DNA from: DATHWB01 sp035460965
Lineage (GTDB): Bacteria > Actinomycetota > Acidimicrobiia > Spongiisociales > ZC4RG35
Direction: 5' to 3'
Length of the DNA: 8,599 nt
Assembly: GCA_035460965.1 (NCBI GenBank)
Contig: DATHWB010000064.1
Location: 1-8,599 of the forward strand
The stretch's first letter is position 1; each line of letters starts with the position of its first letter. Below the pieces are notes generated by a model. That model was not told the origin of the DNA and made no database searches. It saw only the letters and a program-made list of their open reading frames with translations. This document shows, piece after piece, positions 1 to 6,840 of the stretch. Position numbers and translations under genes: made by a program.

Positions 1-822
1 GGCGCGGCTGCCACCCAGCCCCACGCCGAACATCCCGCCGGTACCGAGGGCGTAGTAGCTCTGGATGAGCTGCCACCCGGTGCCACCGGCATCCGACCAG
101 GGGTCGAGGAATCCGGTGATGCGATCCCGCCGGTAACCGGCCGAGAACGCCAACAGCCCCGCCAGCCCCGCTCCCGCCGCGCCCGACCCGGCGACGAAAC
201 GGAAGGGCGCCGCCGAGGTCATCAAGACCGCCATCGCCGCGGCAGCGATGACGATGGTGGTCCCCAGGTCGGGCTGCATCATCACCAGCACCGCCGTTCC
301 CCCCAGGAACACCGCCACCGGAGCCAGGAAATGGCCGAGGTCGCCGAGCATCCGCTTCTTGCGGTCCAGCACCGCAGCAAGGGCGAGCACGACGCTGAAC
401 TTGGCCAGCTCGGAAGGCTGCGGTGCGATGGGTCCGAGGTCTATCCAACGGCGTGCCCCTGCCACCTCCTCACCGACGGCGAGCACGAGCACCAACAGGC
501 CGGTGACCCCGATGAAGATCGGCATCGCCAACTTGCGGTAGTGCTGGTAGGAGAACCGAGACGTGAAGAAGAGGGCGAGTGCCCCCAGGCCGACGCCGAT
601 GAGTTGGCGCTTGAGGAAGTAGAACTGGTCCTCCTGCGATCCGATCCCGACCACCGACGATGCCGAGGTCGTGGCGGTGAGACCCACCACTAGCAGCGCC
701 GCCATGACCACCATCAGGGTCGTTGCCGAACGGGCGTTGGCGGTGCGCTGATCGGAACGCGCCCGGGCGGCGGCACGCAGCTCCGTGATCGAAGTGATCT
801 TTCCGGCGGTACCGGTACTCAC
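1..822 (-). CDS. ftsW: FtsW, septal SEDS peptidoglycan polymerase (3' part outside window)
   Basis: FtsW is the SEDS-family glycosyltransferase that polymerises lipid II into septal glycan strands in partnership with FtsI. The first 274 codons are visible; the family usually has about 370-500. Seen in the translation: a hydrophilic N-terminus of about 34 residues, a first membrane segment at about 35-55 and a second at about 74-90. Family motifs follow: GARRWIDLG at 122-130, PSELAK at 136-141, QPDLGTT at 183-189, and RITGFLDPWSD at 234-244 leading into GWQLIQS and a GTGGMFGVGLG stretch. The last motif group usually reads GYQ; here it is GWQ. The catalytic Asp in the later periplasmic loop lies beyond the window. 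The GTG start overlaps the murD stop as GTGA and has a GGAGG Shine-Dalgarno 4 nt upstream, so the start is well supported. RodA is an alternative family member, but the dcw position next to murD favours FtsW. Confidence 0.95.
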   Translation of the reverse strand, partial: MSTGTAGKITSITELRAAARARSDQRTANARSATTLMVVMAALLVVGLTATTSASSVVGIGSQEDQFYFLKRQLIGVGLGALALFFTSRFSYQHYRKLAMPIFIGVTGLLVLVLAVGEEVAGARRWIDLGPIAPQPSELAKFSVVLALAAVLDRKKRMLGDLGHFLAPVAVFLGGTAVLVMMQPDLGTTIVIAAAAMAVLMTSAAPFRFVAGSGAAGAGLAGLLAFSAGYRRDRITGFLDPWSDAGGTGWQLIQSYYALGTGGMFGVGLGGSRA

Positions 823-2087
823 GAGTCCTCCGATCGGGCGGCAGCCGCGAAGGCATCGCCCCGCGCTCCATAGGAATCGAACATGTCGAAGCTGGCACAT
901 CCCGGGGCCAGCAGCACCACGTCACCCTCCACGGCGAGGGTCCGAGCGATCCGGCACGCCTCCTCCATGGAGCCGGCCGGATGACCGCGTTCCCCGGCGG
1001 CGGCGAGAAGCACCGGCGCGCTCTCACCGATGGCCACGACGTGCTTCACACCGGGGGCGGTGGCGAGAGGGGCGACGTCCAGGCCCTTGGCGAGACCGCC
1101 TGCGACGAGGACGACCGAGTCGTACGCAGCGATCGATGCCAGCGCCGCATGGGGATTGGTGGCCTTGGAGTCGTCGATCCACCGGACGCCCCGCGCCGCG
1201 TGGACCAGTTGACGCCGGTGCCCCGAGGGTACGAACGCCTGCGCCACGCCGGCCACCGCCTCGGCCGATGCTCCCATCGCCAGCGCCGCCACCCCGGCCA
1301 GTGCCAGGTCGGTGTGGAAGACCGGATCCTCCACCTGTAGCGAGGAGAGAGGCACAGAAGCCCCGTCCCACACGAGTCGGCCCCCCACCACCCCCAGCGT
1401 GGCGGAACCGTCGGCTGCCACCCCGACCCCCGACGCCGCACTGCGGGCGGCGACCTCGGCGGCGCCCGGATCGAGTGCGTCGAAGACGATGAGATCGTCG
1501 GGTCCCTGGTTCTCGACGATGCGGGCTTTCGCCGCCCGGTAGCCGGCGAGGCTGGCGTGCCAGTCCAGGTGGTCGGCAGCGACGTTCGTGACGACCGCCA
1601 CCTGGCAATGGAACCGGTCTATGAAGCGCAGTTGGAAACTCGACATCTCGACGACCAGTACGTCCGGTGGATCGGCGGTCCAGTCCGACACCGGATCGCC
1701 GATGTTCCCCAACGCCGGGGCTCTCACACCGGAGGCACTCAGCATGTCGGCGATCAGCGCCGTGACGGTCGTCTTGCCGTTCGTGCCCGTCACCGCCACG
1801 GTCGGGACGTCCAGCTGTCGCCAGGCGAACTCCACTTCGCCGATCACCTCGATCCCGGCCTCGAGGGCGTCTGTGATCGCCGGCGACCGTTCTCCGAAGC
1901 CGGGCGACGCCACCACCAGGTCCACGCCCTCGAGCAACAACGGATCCCAGCTCCCGGCCACAACCGCGACGCCGCCCAGGTCGGTGACGGCCTCCCGGTC
2001 GTAGACGACCACCCGATGCCGGAGCCGGGTCGCCAGCCGCGCCGCCGCCCGGCCCGAGACTCCGGCGCCCAGGACCAGCGTCCTCAT
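819..2087 (-). CDS. murD: MurD, UDP-N-acetylmuramoyl-L-alanine--D-glutamate ligase
   Basis: This cytoplasmic ATP-dependent Mur ligase adds D-glutamate to UDP-MurNAc-L-Ala. The protein has 422 residues, slightly short of the usual 430-490. Seen: an N-terminal Rossmann-type glycine motif VLGAGVSG (5-12), the ATP loop TGTNGKTT (100-107), LGNIG (126-130), EMSSFQL (147-153), DHLDWH (172-177), the likely carbamylated lysine in YRAAKA (K187), DDSKATNPHAA (305-315), GGLAKGLD (330-337), and the C-terminal LLAPGCASFDMFDSYGARG (392-410). These are the full set of MurD signatures. The ATG overlaps the mraY stop as ATGA and has a GAGGGG Shine-Dalgarno a few bases upstream. The reading frame stays open for another 282 codons upstream, through mraY, but that part is the mraY shadow; the family N-terminus begins exactly at this ATG. 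The gene ends in a GTGA overlap with ftsW. Confidence 0.97.
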   Translation of the reverse strand: MRTLVLGAGVSGRAAARLATRLRHRVVVYDREAVTDLGGVAVVAGSWDPLLLEGVDLVVASPGFGERSPAITDALEAGIEVIGEVEFAWRQLDVPTVAVTGTNGKTTVTALIADMLSASGVRAPALGNIGDPVSDWTADPPDVLVVEMSSFQLRFIDRFHCQVAVVTNVAADHLDWHASLAGYRAAKARIVENQGPDDLIVFDALDPGAAEVAARSAASGVGVAADGSATLGVVGGRLVWDGASVPLSSLQVEDPVFHTDLALAGVAALAMGASAEAVAGVAQAFVPSGHRRQLVHAARGVRWIDDSKATNPHAALASIAAYDSVVLVAGGLAKGLDVAPLATAPGVKHVVAIGESAPVLLAAAGERGHPAGSMEEACRIARTLAVEGDVVLLAPGCASFDMFDSYGARGDAFAAAARSEDS

Positions 2088-3145
2088 CGCAGGATCCCCT
2101 CGACCGACAGGAAGTCGGCGTAGAACAGACCCAGTCCGAGCGCCACACCCACCCCGGCCAGGATCCAGAATCGGATGACGACGGTGGTCTCCGGCCACCC
2201 CTTCAGTTCGAAGTGGTGGTGGAAGGGCGCCATACGGAAGATCCGGTTTCCGGTGAGGCGGTAGCTGGCGGTCTGCAGAAGGACCGAAACGGTCTCTGCG
2301 ACGAACAGGCTGGCGATGATGGCCAGCAGCAGATGGGTGTTGGAGAGGAGCGCCAGCGCCGCCAGCAGTCCGCCGACGCCGTTCGACCCCGCGTCGCCCA
2401 TGAAGATCTTGGCCGGTGGGGCGTTCCACCACAGGAACCCGAGCAGCGCTCCGAGCATCGCCGCCGACAGGGTGGCCAGCTCCAACGGATCCGTCGCCAG
2501 ATACGTCCCGCCCTCCCCTCCGTAGCGGAACTTCCAGAAGGCGATGACGGTGTACGCCCCGAACATGAGTGCGCCCGCCCCGGCCGCCAGGCCGTCCATC
2601 CCGTCGGCCAGATTGGCTCCGTTGGCCGCTCCCGTGAGCAGGAACAGCACCCAGACCACGAAGAAGATGCCGAGGTCGATCCCGAGTGGACGCACGAACG
2701 AGAGCTGCGTCGACACCCCGGCCGCCGACGCTCCCCAGGCGAAGAGCCCGGCGACCGCCAGCTGACCGGCGAACTTCCCCCTCACGCTCAGACCCAGCGA
2801 CCGCTTCCTCGAGTACTTGACGAAGTCGTCGACGAAACCGATCACCGACATTCCCACGAGTGCCAGCAACGCCAACAGGCCACCCGGTCCAAACGGAAGC
2901 ACGGTGAGCTCGAAACCGCGGGTAGGCGACCACACGCGGACGTGGGCGACGCAGAACGCCAACACCGCCGCCAGCACGAACACCACTCCGCCCATCGTCG
3001 GGGTGCCCTGCTTGTGGTGATGGCCCTCGACCTCCTCCTGGATGAACTGGCCGATGCTGTGATGGCGGAGAATCTGGATGGCGACCGGCATCACCACGAT
3101 CGACACGAAGATTCCGACGGAGGCAGCGACCAGCAGACTGATCAT
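2084..3145 (-). CDS. mraY: MraY, phospho-N-acetylmuramoyl-pentapeptide transferase
   Basis: This integral membrane enzyme transfers phospho-MurNAc-pentapeptide from UDP to undecaprenyl phosphate, forming lipid I. The protein has 353 residues, normal for the family, and many hydrophobic segments. Seen: KQGTPTMGG (45-53), the Mg/lipid-phosphate Asp pair in GFVDDFVK (D106, D107), KRSLGLSVRGKF (114-125), NLADGMDG (178-185), NAPPAKIFMGDAGS (241-254, D251) and the MraY-specific FHHHFELKGWPE (308-319). Two motifs deviate from the commonest forms: NLADGMDG rather than NLTDGLDG, and MGDAGSNGVG rather than MGDTGSLALG. The HHH motif and the gene neighbours still make it MraY rather than a WecA-type relative. 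The ATG overlaps the murE stop as ATGA, and a GGGGG run about 7 nt upstream can serve as the Shine-Dalgarno. murF, which commonly precedes mraY, is not present. Confidence 0.97.
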   Translation of the reverse strand: MISLLVAASVGIFVSIVVMPVAIQILRHHSIGQFIQEEVEGHHHKQGTPTMGGVVFVLAAVLAFCVAHVRVWSPTRGFELTVLPFGPGGLLALLALVGMSVIGFVDDFVKYSRKRSLGLSVRGKFAGQLAVAGLFAWGASAAGVSTQLSFVRPLGIDLGIFFVVWVLFLLTGAANGANLADGMDGLAAGAGALMFGAYTVIAFWKFRYGGEGGTYLATDPLELATLSAAMLGALLGFLWWNAPPAKIFMGDAGSNGVGGLLAALALLSNTHLLLAIIASLFVAETVSVLLQTASYRLTGNRIFRMAPFHHHFELKGWPETTVVIRFWILAGVGVALGLGLFYADFLSVEGILR

Positions 3146-4602
3146 CCCTCGGACCCCCGGCGCGCCACCAGCGCCGACCGCGCCTCGATACGGTCGTCGA
3201 ACGGATGCTTGAAACCTGCGATCTCCTGCCCGCGTTCGTGGCCCTTCCCGAGCACCACCACCACGTCGCCGGGAGCGGCCAGATCGATCGCCCGCCGGAT
3301 CGCCTGCCGGCGATCGGTGAGGCGGATCACCTCCGCAGTGGGTTCGACTCCCTCCATCACGGCATCGATGATCGCATCCGGATCCTCGGACCTGGGGTTA
3401 TCCGACGTGACGACCACCACGTCGGCCGCAGATGCCGCCGTTCCCATGAGGGGCCGCTTGTCTCGGTCGCGGTCTCCCCCGGCCCCGACCACCGCGATGA
3501 TGCGCCCCCCGACCAGCGGTCGAAGGGTCCCGATGACCTCGCCGATGCCGTCCGGCGTGTGGGCGAAATCGACGAAGACGACCACCGGGTCGTCCCCCGA
3601 CACGACCTCCAGACGTCCCGGGACACCGGGCATCGTCTCCAGGCCGGCCACGATGGCGTCGGGATCGAGACCTGCAAGCCGACAGATGGCGCTCGCCACG
3701 GCTGCGTTCTCGGCGTTGAAGGCCCCCACCATCGGAAGGCGGAGCCGGACCCCACCCTCGCCCAGGTCGAGTTCGATGGTGGTTCCGGTGAGATCGCCGT
3801 CGAGGACCTGCACCGAGACGTCCGCCGACGCCCCCACCGTGACGAGCGGGACGTCCGCCAGCTCCACGAGCCGCGCCCCCCACGGGTCGTCCACCCACAC
3901 CACCCCCTTCGCGGTCCGGGATGGGTCGAACAGGGAGGCCTTCGCCGCGAAGTACGAGTCCATGTCGCCGTGGAAGTCGAGATGGTCCTGGCTGAGATTG
4001 GTGAACGCCACCACCTCGAACCACGTGGCATCCACCCTGCCGAGGGCGAGGGCGTGGGACGACACCTCGACCACGACCGCCTCGGCTCCGCGATCGATCA
4101 TGTCGCGCAGGAGTCGCTGGAAGTCCGTCGCCTCCGGGGTCGTGTGCAGGGCCGGGATGGCGTCGCCACCGATGCGGGTGTGGATCGTCCCCACCAGACC
4201 GATCGTGACCCCCGAGGAAGCCAGCAGGTGCTCGACCATGTGTGTGACGGTCGTCTTGCCGTTGGTGCCGGTCACACCCAACACAGGAACCTGCCGGGAG
4301 GGATCACCGTGGATCGCCGCCGCCACCGGCCCCATCGCCGCCCTGGTGTCCTCGACCACGAGTACCGGGACGGGCGCCTCCACCTCTTCCGAGGTCATGA
4401 CCGCCACCGCCCCGCTGGCCACCGCCTGCTCTATGAATCGATGGCCGTCGACCGAGAAACCCTTCACCGCGACGAAGAGCGACCCCGGACGGACCTGTCG
4501 GCTGTCGTGGGTGGCGTCTCGCACCAGCGGGTCTCCCTCACCGAGCACGGTCGCACCGACACGTTCGGCCAGAACACGCAGGCGCTCACCGGTCGAAGGC
4601 AT
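3142..4602 (-). CDS. murE: MurE, UDP-MurNAc-tripeptide synthetase, predicted meso-diaminopimelate-adding
   Basis: This cytoplasmic ligase adds the third peptide residue to UDP-MurNAc-L-Ala-D-Glu. It has 486 residues, the usual length. Seen: an N-terminal UDP-binding domain with DSRQVRPGSLFVA (33-45), the ATP loop TGTNGKTT (111-118), HTTPEA (153-158), VEVSSHALALGRV (178-190), NLSQDHLDFHG (202-212), the carbamylated-lysine motif AAKASLF (K221), VDFAHTPDG (344-352), DNPRSEDP (401-408) and LGKGHERGQE (451-460). The DNPR motif is the known marker of diaminopimelate-specific MurE, as opposed to lysine-adding enzymes, so A2pm peptidoglycan is inferred. The ATG lies inside the end of ftsI (17-bp overlap), with a GGGGTGG stretch about 8 nt upstream. 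The stop overlaps mraY, leaving no room for murF. Confidence 0.97.
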   Translation of the reverse strand: MPSTGERLRVLAERVGATVLGEGDPLVRDATHDSRQVRPGSLFVAVKGFSVDGHRFIEQAVASGAVAVMTSEEVEAPVPVLVVEDTRAAMGPVAAAIHGDPSRQVPVLGVTGTNGKTTVTHMVEHLLASSGVTIGLVGTIHTRIGGDAIPALHTTPEATDFQRLLRDMIDRGAEAVVVEVSSHALALGRVDATWFEVVAFTNLSQDHLDFHGDMDSYFAAKASLFDPSRTAKGVVWVDDPWGARLVELADVPLVTVGASADVSVQVLDGDLTGTTIELDLGEGGVRLRLPMVGAFNAENAAVASAICRLAGLDPDAIVAGLETMPGVPGRLEVVSGDDPVVVFVDFAHTPDGIGEVIGTLRPLVGGRIIAVVGAGGDRDRDKRPLMGTAASAADVVVVTSDNPRSEDPDAIIDAVMEGVEPTAEVIRLTDRRQAIRRAIDLAAPGDVVVVLGKGHERGQEIAGFKHPFDDRIEARSALVARRGSEG

Positions 4603-6340
4603 CCGGCACCACCCCGAGGCCGTGCAGCGCCGCCTCCATCACCTCGGCGAAGGCGGGGGCGGCGGCCAGGCCGCCGGTCCGGTACTCCCAGGCGGGATTG
4701 TCGACGATCACCGCGATCACGACCTTGGGATCGTCGATCGGCGCCATCCCGACAAAACTGGCAACGGTCTCGTCGGTGTAGCGTCCGTCGCGCCCGAGCT
4801 TGTTGGCGGTCCCGGTCTTGCCGCCCACCCGGTATCCGGGCACCGAAGCCTCCCGGCCGGTACCACTGTCCACGACATTCGCCAGGAACTGTCGCAGTAC
4901 CCACGACGTGTTCTCCGACACCACCCGTCGGGTCGTGGCTTCGGCCGCCAGAGTCGTGCCGTTCATGTCGACGGTGGCCGAGACCAGACGGGGCTGCACC
5001 CACAGCCCGTCGTTGGCGATGGCGGCGTAGGCGGCCGCGATCTGGAGCGGTGTCACCGCCACGTTGTAGCCGATCGACGTCGAGGCCAGGCAGGAACTGC
5101 AGGACGGGTCGTTGTTGAGCAGACCTCGCGCCTCGCCGGAGTAGTCCAGCCCGGTCGGAGTGCCGTATCCGAATCGCTCGAGGTATTCGATCATGGTGCC
5201 CCGCGCCAGCATCTCCTGGATGCGGATCGTGCCGACGTTCGAGGACTCGGTGAAGATCGTCCCGACCGCCATGTCGACCGTGGCGTGATTCGTGAAGTCG
5301 CTGAAGCAGCCGTAGATGTCGTCGTCGGGATCCTTGCACGCCCCCGGCGTCGTCTCGTGGCGATCCGCCACCGCCCCGATCACCGTCGACGGCGAGATGA
5401 CCCCCGTGTCGAGGGCGGCGGCGAACGTGATCAGCTTCTGGGTCGAACCCGGCTCGTACATCCCTCGAACGGCGAAGTTGGAGAACGGTGCGCCGTCACG
5501 GCCGCTCCGGGTCTCCGGATCGAACGGCGGGCTTCCCACCATCGCCAGCACCTCGCCCGTCTCGGCGTGGAGAGCAACGATCCAGCAACCGGCCGCGCCG
5601 GTGCGGATCACCGTCTCCTCACAGGCCTCGAACGCGGTGAACTGCAACGACAGGTCGAGAGTCGTCAGCAGGTCCTGGCCCGGCACCACCGGGACCACCT
5701 CTCGCGTGGCCTGGGGAATGATGGTTCCCTTCAGGTCCTCCTCGAACACCATCTGGCCCTGGACACCGGTGAGCACGTCGTCATAGGCGATCTCCAAGCC
5801 TTCGATCCCGTTGCCGTCGATGTCCACCATCCCCACCACGTGGGCACTGACCGCCCCCGACGGGTACACCCGCTTCGCCTCGGGGATCGTCGCCACACCG
5901 GGTAGCCCGAGGTCCATCACGGCCTGGGCCGTCAGCGGCTCCACCTGTCGGGCGAGATAGGCGAACCGGGTCCCGTTCTCGAGTCCCCGCAGGATGGCGT
6001 TGTACCCGACCTCCCAATCGCGACCGGTTATCGCTGCTATCGACTGGGCGGTGTAGACCGGATCCTCCACCTGCTGGGGAACCACCCAGATCGACTCGGC
6101 CTCGACGGTCATCGCCACCGGGTCGCCGTTGCGGTCGAAGATCGTGCCTCGGTCGGGTGCCAGAGTGCGGGTCTCGAGACGCTGGGTCAGTCCCCCGGCC
6201 TGGAACTCCTCGGCCTGCACCACCTGGATCTGGAACAGCCGGTAGCCGAGCCCCAGCCAGCTCGCCACCAGGACGAAACCAAGGAGCCACAGCCGCCAGG
6301 CGGCAGCCGACACCCGACGTGCCGCCGGACGGGCGGCCAC
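4586..6340 (-). CDS. ftsI: FtsI/PbpB, class B penicillin-binding protein, septal transpeptidase
   Basis: This membrane-anchored transpeptidase crosslinks septal peptidoglycan made by FtsW. As called it has 584 residues. Seen: a short Arg/Ala-rich cytoplasmic tail, one membrane segment (about 15-36), the class B pedestal motif RGTIFDRNG (64-72), and the three penicillin-binding motifs: STQK (299-302, nucleophile S299), SSN (366-368) and KTG (508-510). No PASTA repeats follow the transpeptidase domain. Six cysteines (240, 252, 335, 345, 414, 417) all lie on the extracytoplasmic side. The start is uncertain. The GTG at 6340 is the first possible start in this open frame, because a TGA sits two codons upstream, but it has no visible Shine-Dalgarno. 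A strong GGAGG and an ATG at 6418 lie in the same frame beyond that TGA (see the 6344-6418 entry). A GTG at 6313 is another option. The gene overlaps murE by 17 bp. Confidence 0.95.
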   Translation of the reverse strand: MAARPAARRVSAAAWRLWLLGFVLVASWLGLGYRLFQIQVVQAEEFQAGGLTQRLETRTLAPDRGTIFDRNGDPVAMTVEAESIWVVPQQVEDPVYTAQSIAAITGRDWEVGYNAILRGLENGTRFAYLARQVEPLTAQAVMDLGLPGVATIPEAKRVYPSGAVSAHVVGMVDIDGNGIEGLEIAYDDVLTGVQGQMVFEEDLKGTIIPQATREVVPVVPGQDLLTTLDLSLQFTAFEACEETVIRTGAAGCWIVALHAETGEVLAMVGSPPFDPETRSGRDGAPFSNFAVRGMYEPGSTQKLITFAAALDTGVISPSTVIGAVADRHETTPGACKDPDDDIYGCFSDFTNHATVDMAVGTIFTESSNVGTIRIQEMLARGTMIEYLERFGYGTPTGLDYSGEARGLLNNDPSCSSCLASTSIGYNVAVTPLQIAAAYAAIANDGLWVQPRLVSATVDMNGTTLAAEATTRRVVSENTSWVLRQFLANVVDSGTGREASVPGYRVGGKTGTANKLGRDGRYTDETVASFVGMAPIDDPKVVIAVIVDNPAWEYRTGGLAAAPAFAEVMEAALHGLGVVPDAFDR

Positions 6341-6343
6341 GAT

Positions 6344-6418
6344 TCAGCCCGGACGCCGGCGGGGCGGTGGGTGTGGAACACGCACCAGGCCGACGCCAGC
6401 GTCACGTCGGGAACTCAT
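6344..6418 (-). CDS. 24-codon ORF between ftsL and ftsI, in frame with ftsI; displaced start of ftsI or coupling ORF
   Basis: An ATG at 6418 overlaps the ftsL stop as ATGA and is preceded by GGAGG (6426-6430) with a 7-nt spacer, the best ribosome binding site near ftsI. The frame runs 24 codons, encoding an Arg/Pro-rich peptide beginning MSSRRDAG and ending PPPRRRPG, then meets TGA at 6344-6346. One codon (ATC) separates that TGA from the GTG called as the ftsI start, and the two frames are the same phase. Basic, proline-rich cytoplasmic tails are known at the N-terminus of actinobacterial FtsI, so this may be the true beginning of ftsI interrupted by one stop, from a sequence error or a mutation. 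Alternatively it is a genuine mini-ORF that delivers ribosomes to the ftsI GTG by termination-reinitiation. Third-position GC is 15 of 24 codons, which looks low for this window. Confidence 0.5.
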   Translation of the reverse strand: MSSRRDAGVGLVRVPHPPPRRRPG

Positions 6419-6840
6419 TCTCCTGCCTCCGGGGAAACCAAGGCGGCGGCGTACCGGCTGATGCTCGCCCAGCGGGGGTCGGCCGGTTGGGAAGGATCGA
6501 CGATCCGCTCGACGACCACCGTCATCCGCTCCGTCGGGAACACCATGCCCATCTGCTCGGCCAGCGGTGCGACGCGCGTCGGGCTCTCGAGTCGGGCGAC
6601 CTCGAGACGCAAGTGGGTGTTGTCGGTCTGTGCCCGCAGGATCTCCCGGTTCAACTCGGTCAGGTCGAATGCCCCCTGGTCGAGGGCGGTGCGTGCGAAG
6701 ACGATCCCGAACAGCGCCACCAGGACGATGAGCACGAAAGCCAGGAACGGGGTGACGATCGGACGACGGCTACGGCGTCCCTGCACGACCCGCAGGCCGG
6801 CCGGACGGGCACCCGGGGCGCGGAGCGGACGGGCGGTCAC
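6415..6840 (-). CDS. ftsL: FtsL-like/DivIC-type septum formation protein
   Basis: This is a small bitopic division protein of 141 residues. Seen: a basic, proline-containing cytoplasmic tail (1-27), one strongly hydrophobic segment (about 28-49, PIVTPFLAFVLIVLVALFGIVF), and an extracytoplasmic part that looks like a short coiled coil (about 53-85, with LTELNREILRAQTDN and LRLEVARLES). After it comes the typical junction SPTRVAPLAEQMGM (86-99) followed by FPTERM. In the known family, FtsL forms a coiled coil with FtsB/DivIC and activates FtsWI. Sequence similarity in this family is low, so the assignment rests on topology and on position between rsmH and ftsI. The GTG start overlaps the rsmH stop as GTGA and has GGAG 6 nt upstream. 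The frame is open further upstream inside rsmH, but that part has no family character. It ends at TGA 6415-6417. Confidence 0.85.
   Translation of the reverse strand: MTARPLRAPGARPAGLRVVQGRRSRRPIVTPFLAFVLIVLVALFGIVFARTALDQGAFDLTELNREILRAQTDNTHLRLEVARLESPTRVAPLAEQMGMVFPTERMTVVVERIVDPSQPADPRWASISRYAAALVSPEAGE
6426..6430 (-). promoter_or_regulatory. Shine-Dalgarno GGAGG that points to an ATG at 6418 rather than the ftsI GTG at 6340
   Basis: The minus strand reads GGAGG, then CAGGAGA, then ATG. The spacing of 7 nt is ideal. It lies within the last codons of ftsL. The called ftsI GTG at 6340 has no comparable site, so this is the likely entry point for ribosomes translating ftsI or the short ORF in front of it. 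Confidence 0.75.

Noticed and set aside
2088..2933. Upstream extension of the murD frame through mraY
   Set aside because: The translated part is Arg/Gly-rich without family features, and the MurD N-terminus starts exactly at the ATG in the ATGA overlap with mraY.
2213..5905. A plus-strand open frame of 1230 codons antisense to mraY, murE and ftsI
   Set aside because: It is Arg/His/Pro-rich with no recognisable domain and lies opposite three genes with complete motif sets. High third-position GC commonly keeps such antisense frames open.
6344..6346. TGA before ftsI as a selenocysteine codon
   Set aside because: It lies in a disordered Arg/Pro tail without a redox context, and no SECIS-like hairpin was recognised directly downstream. 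Sequence error or reinitiation is simpler.
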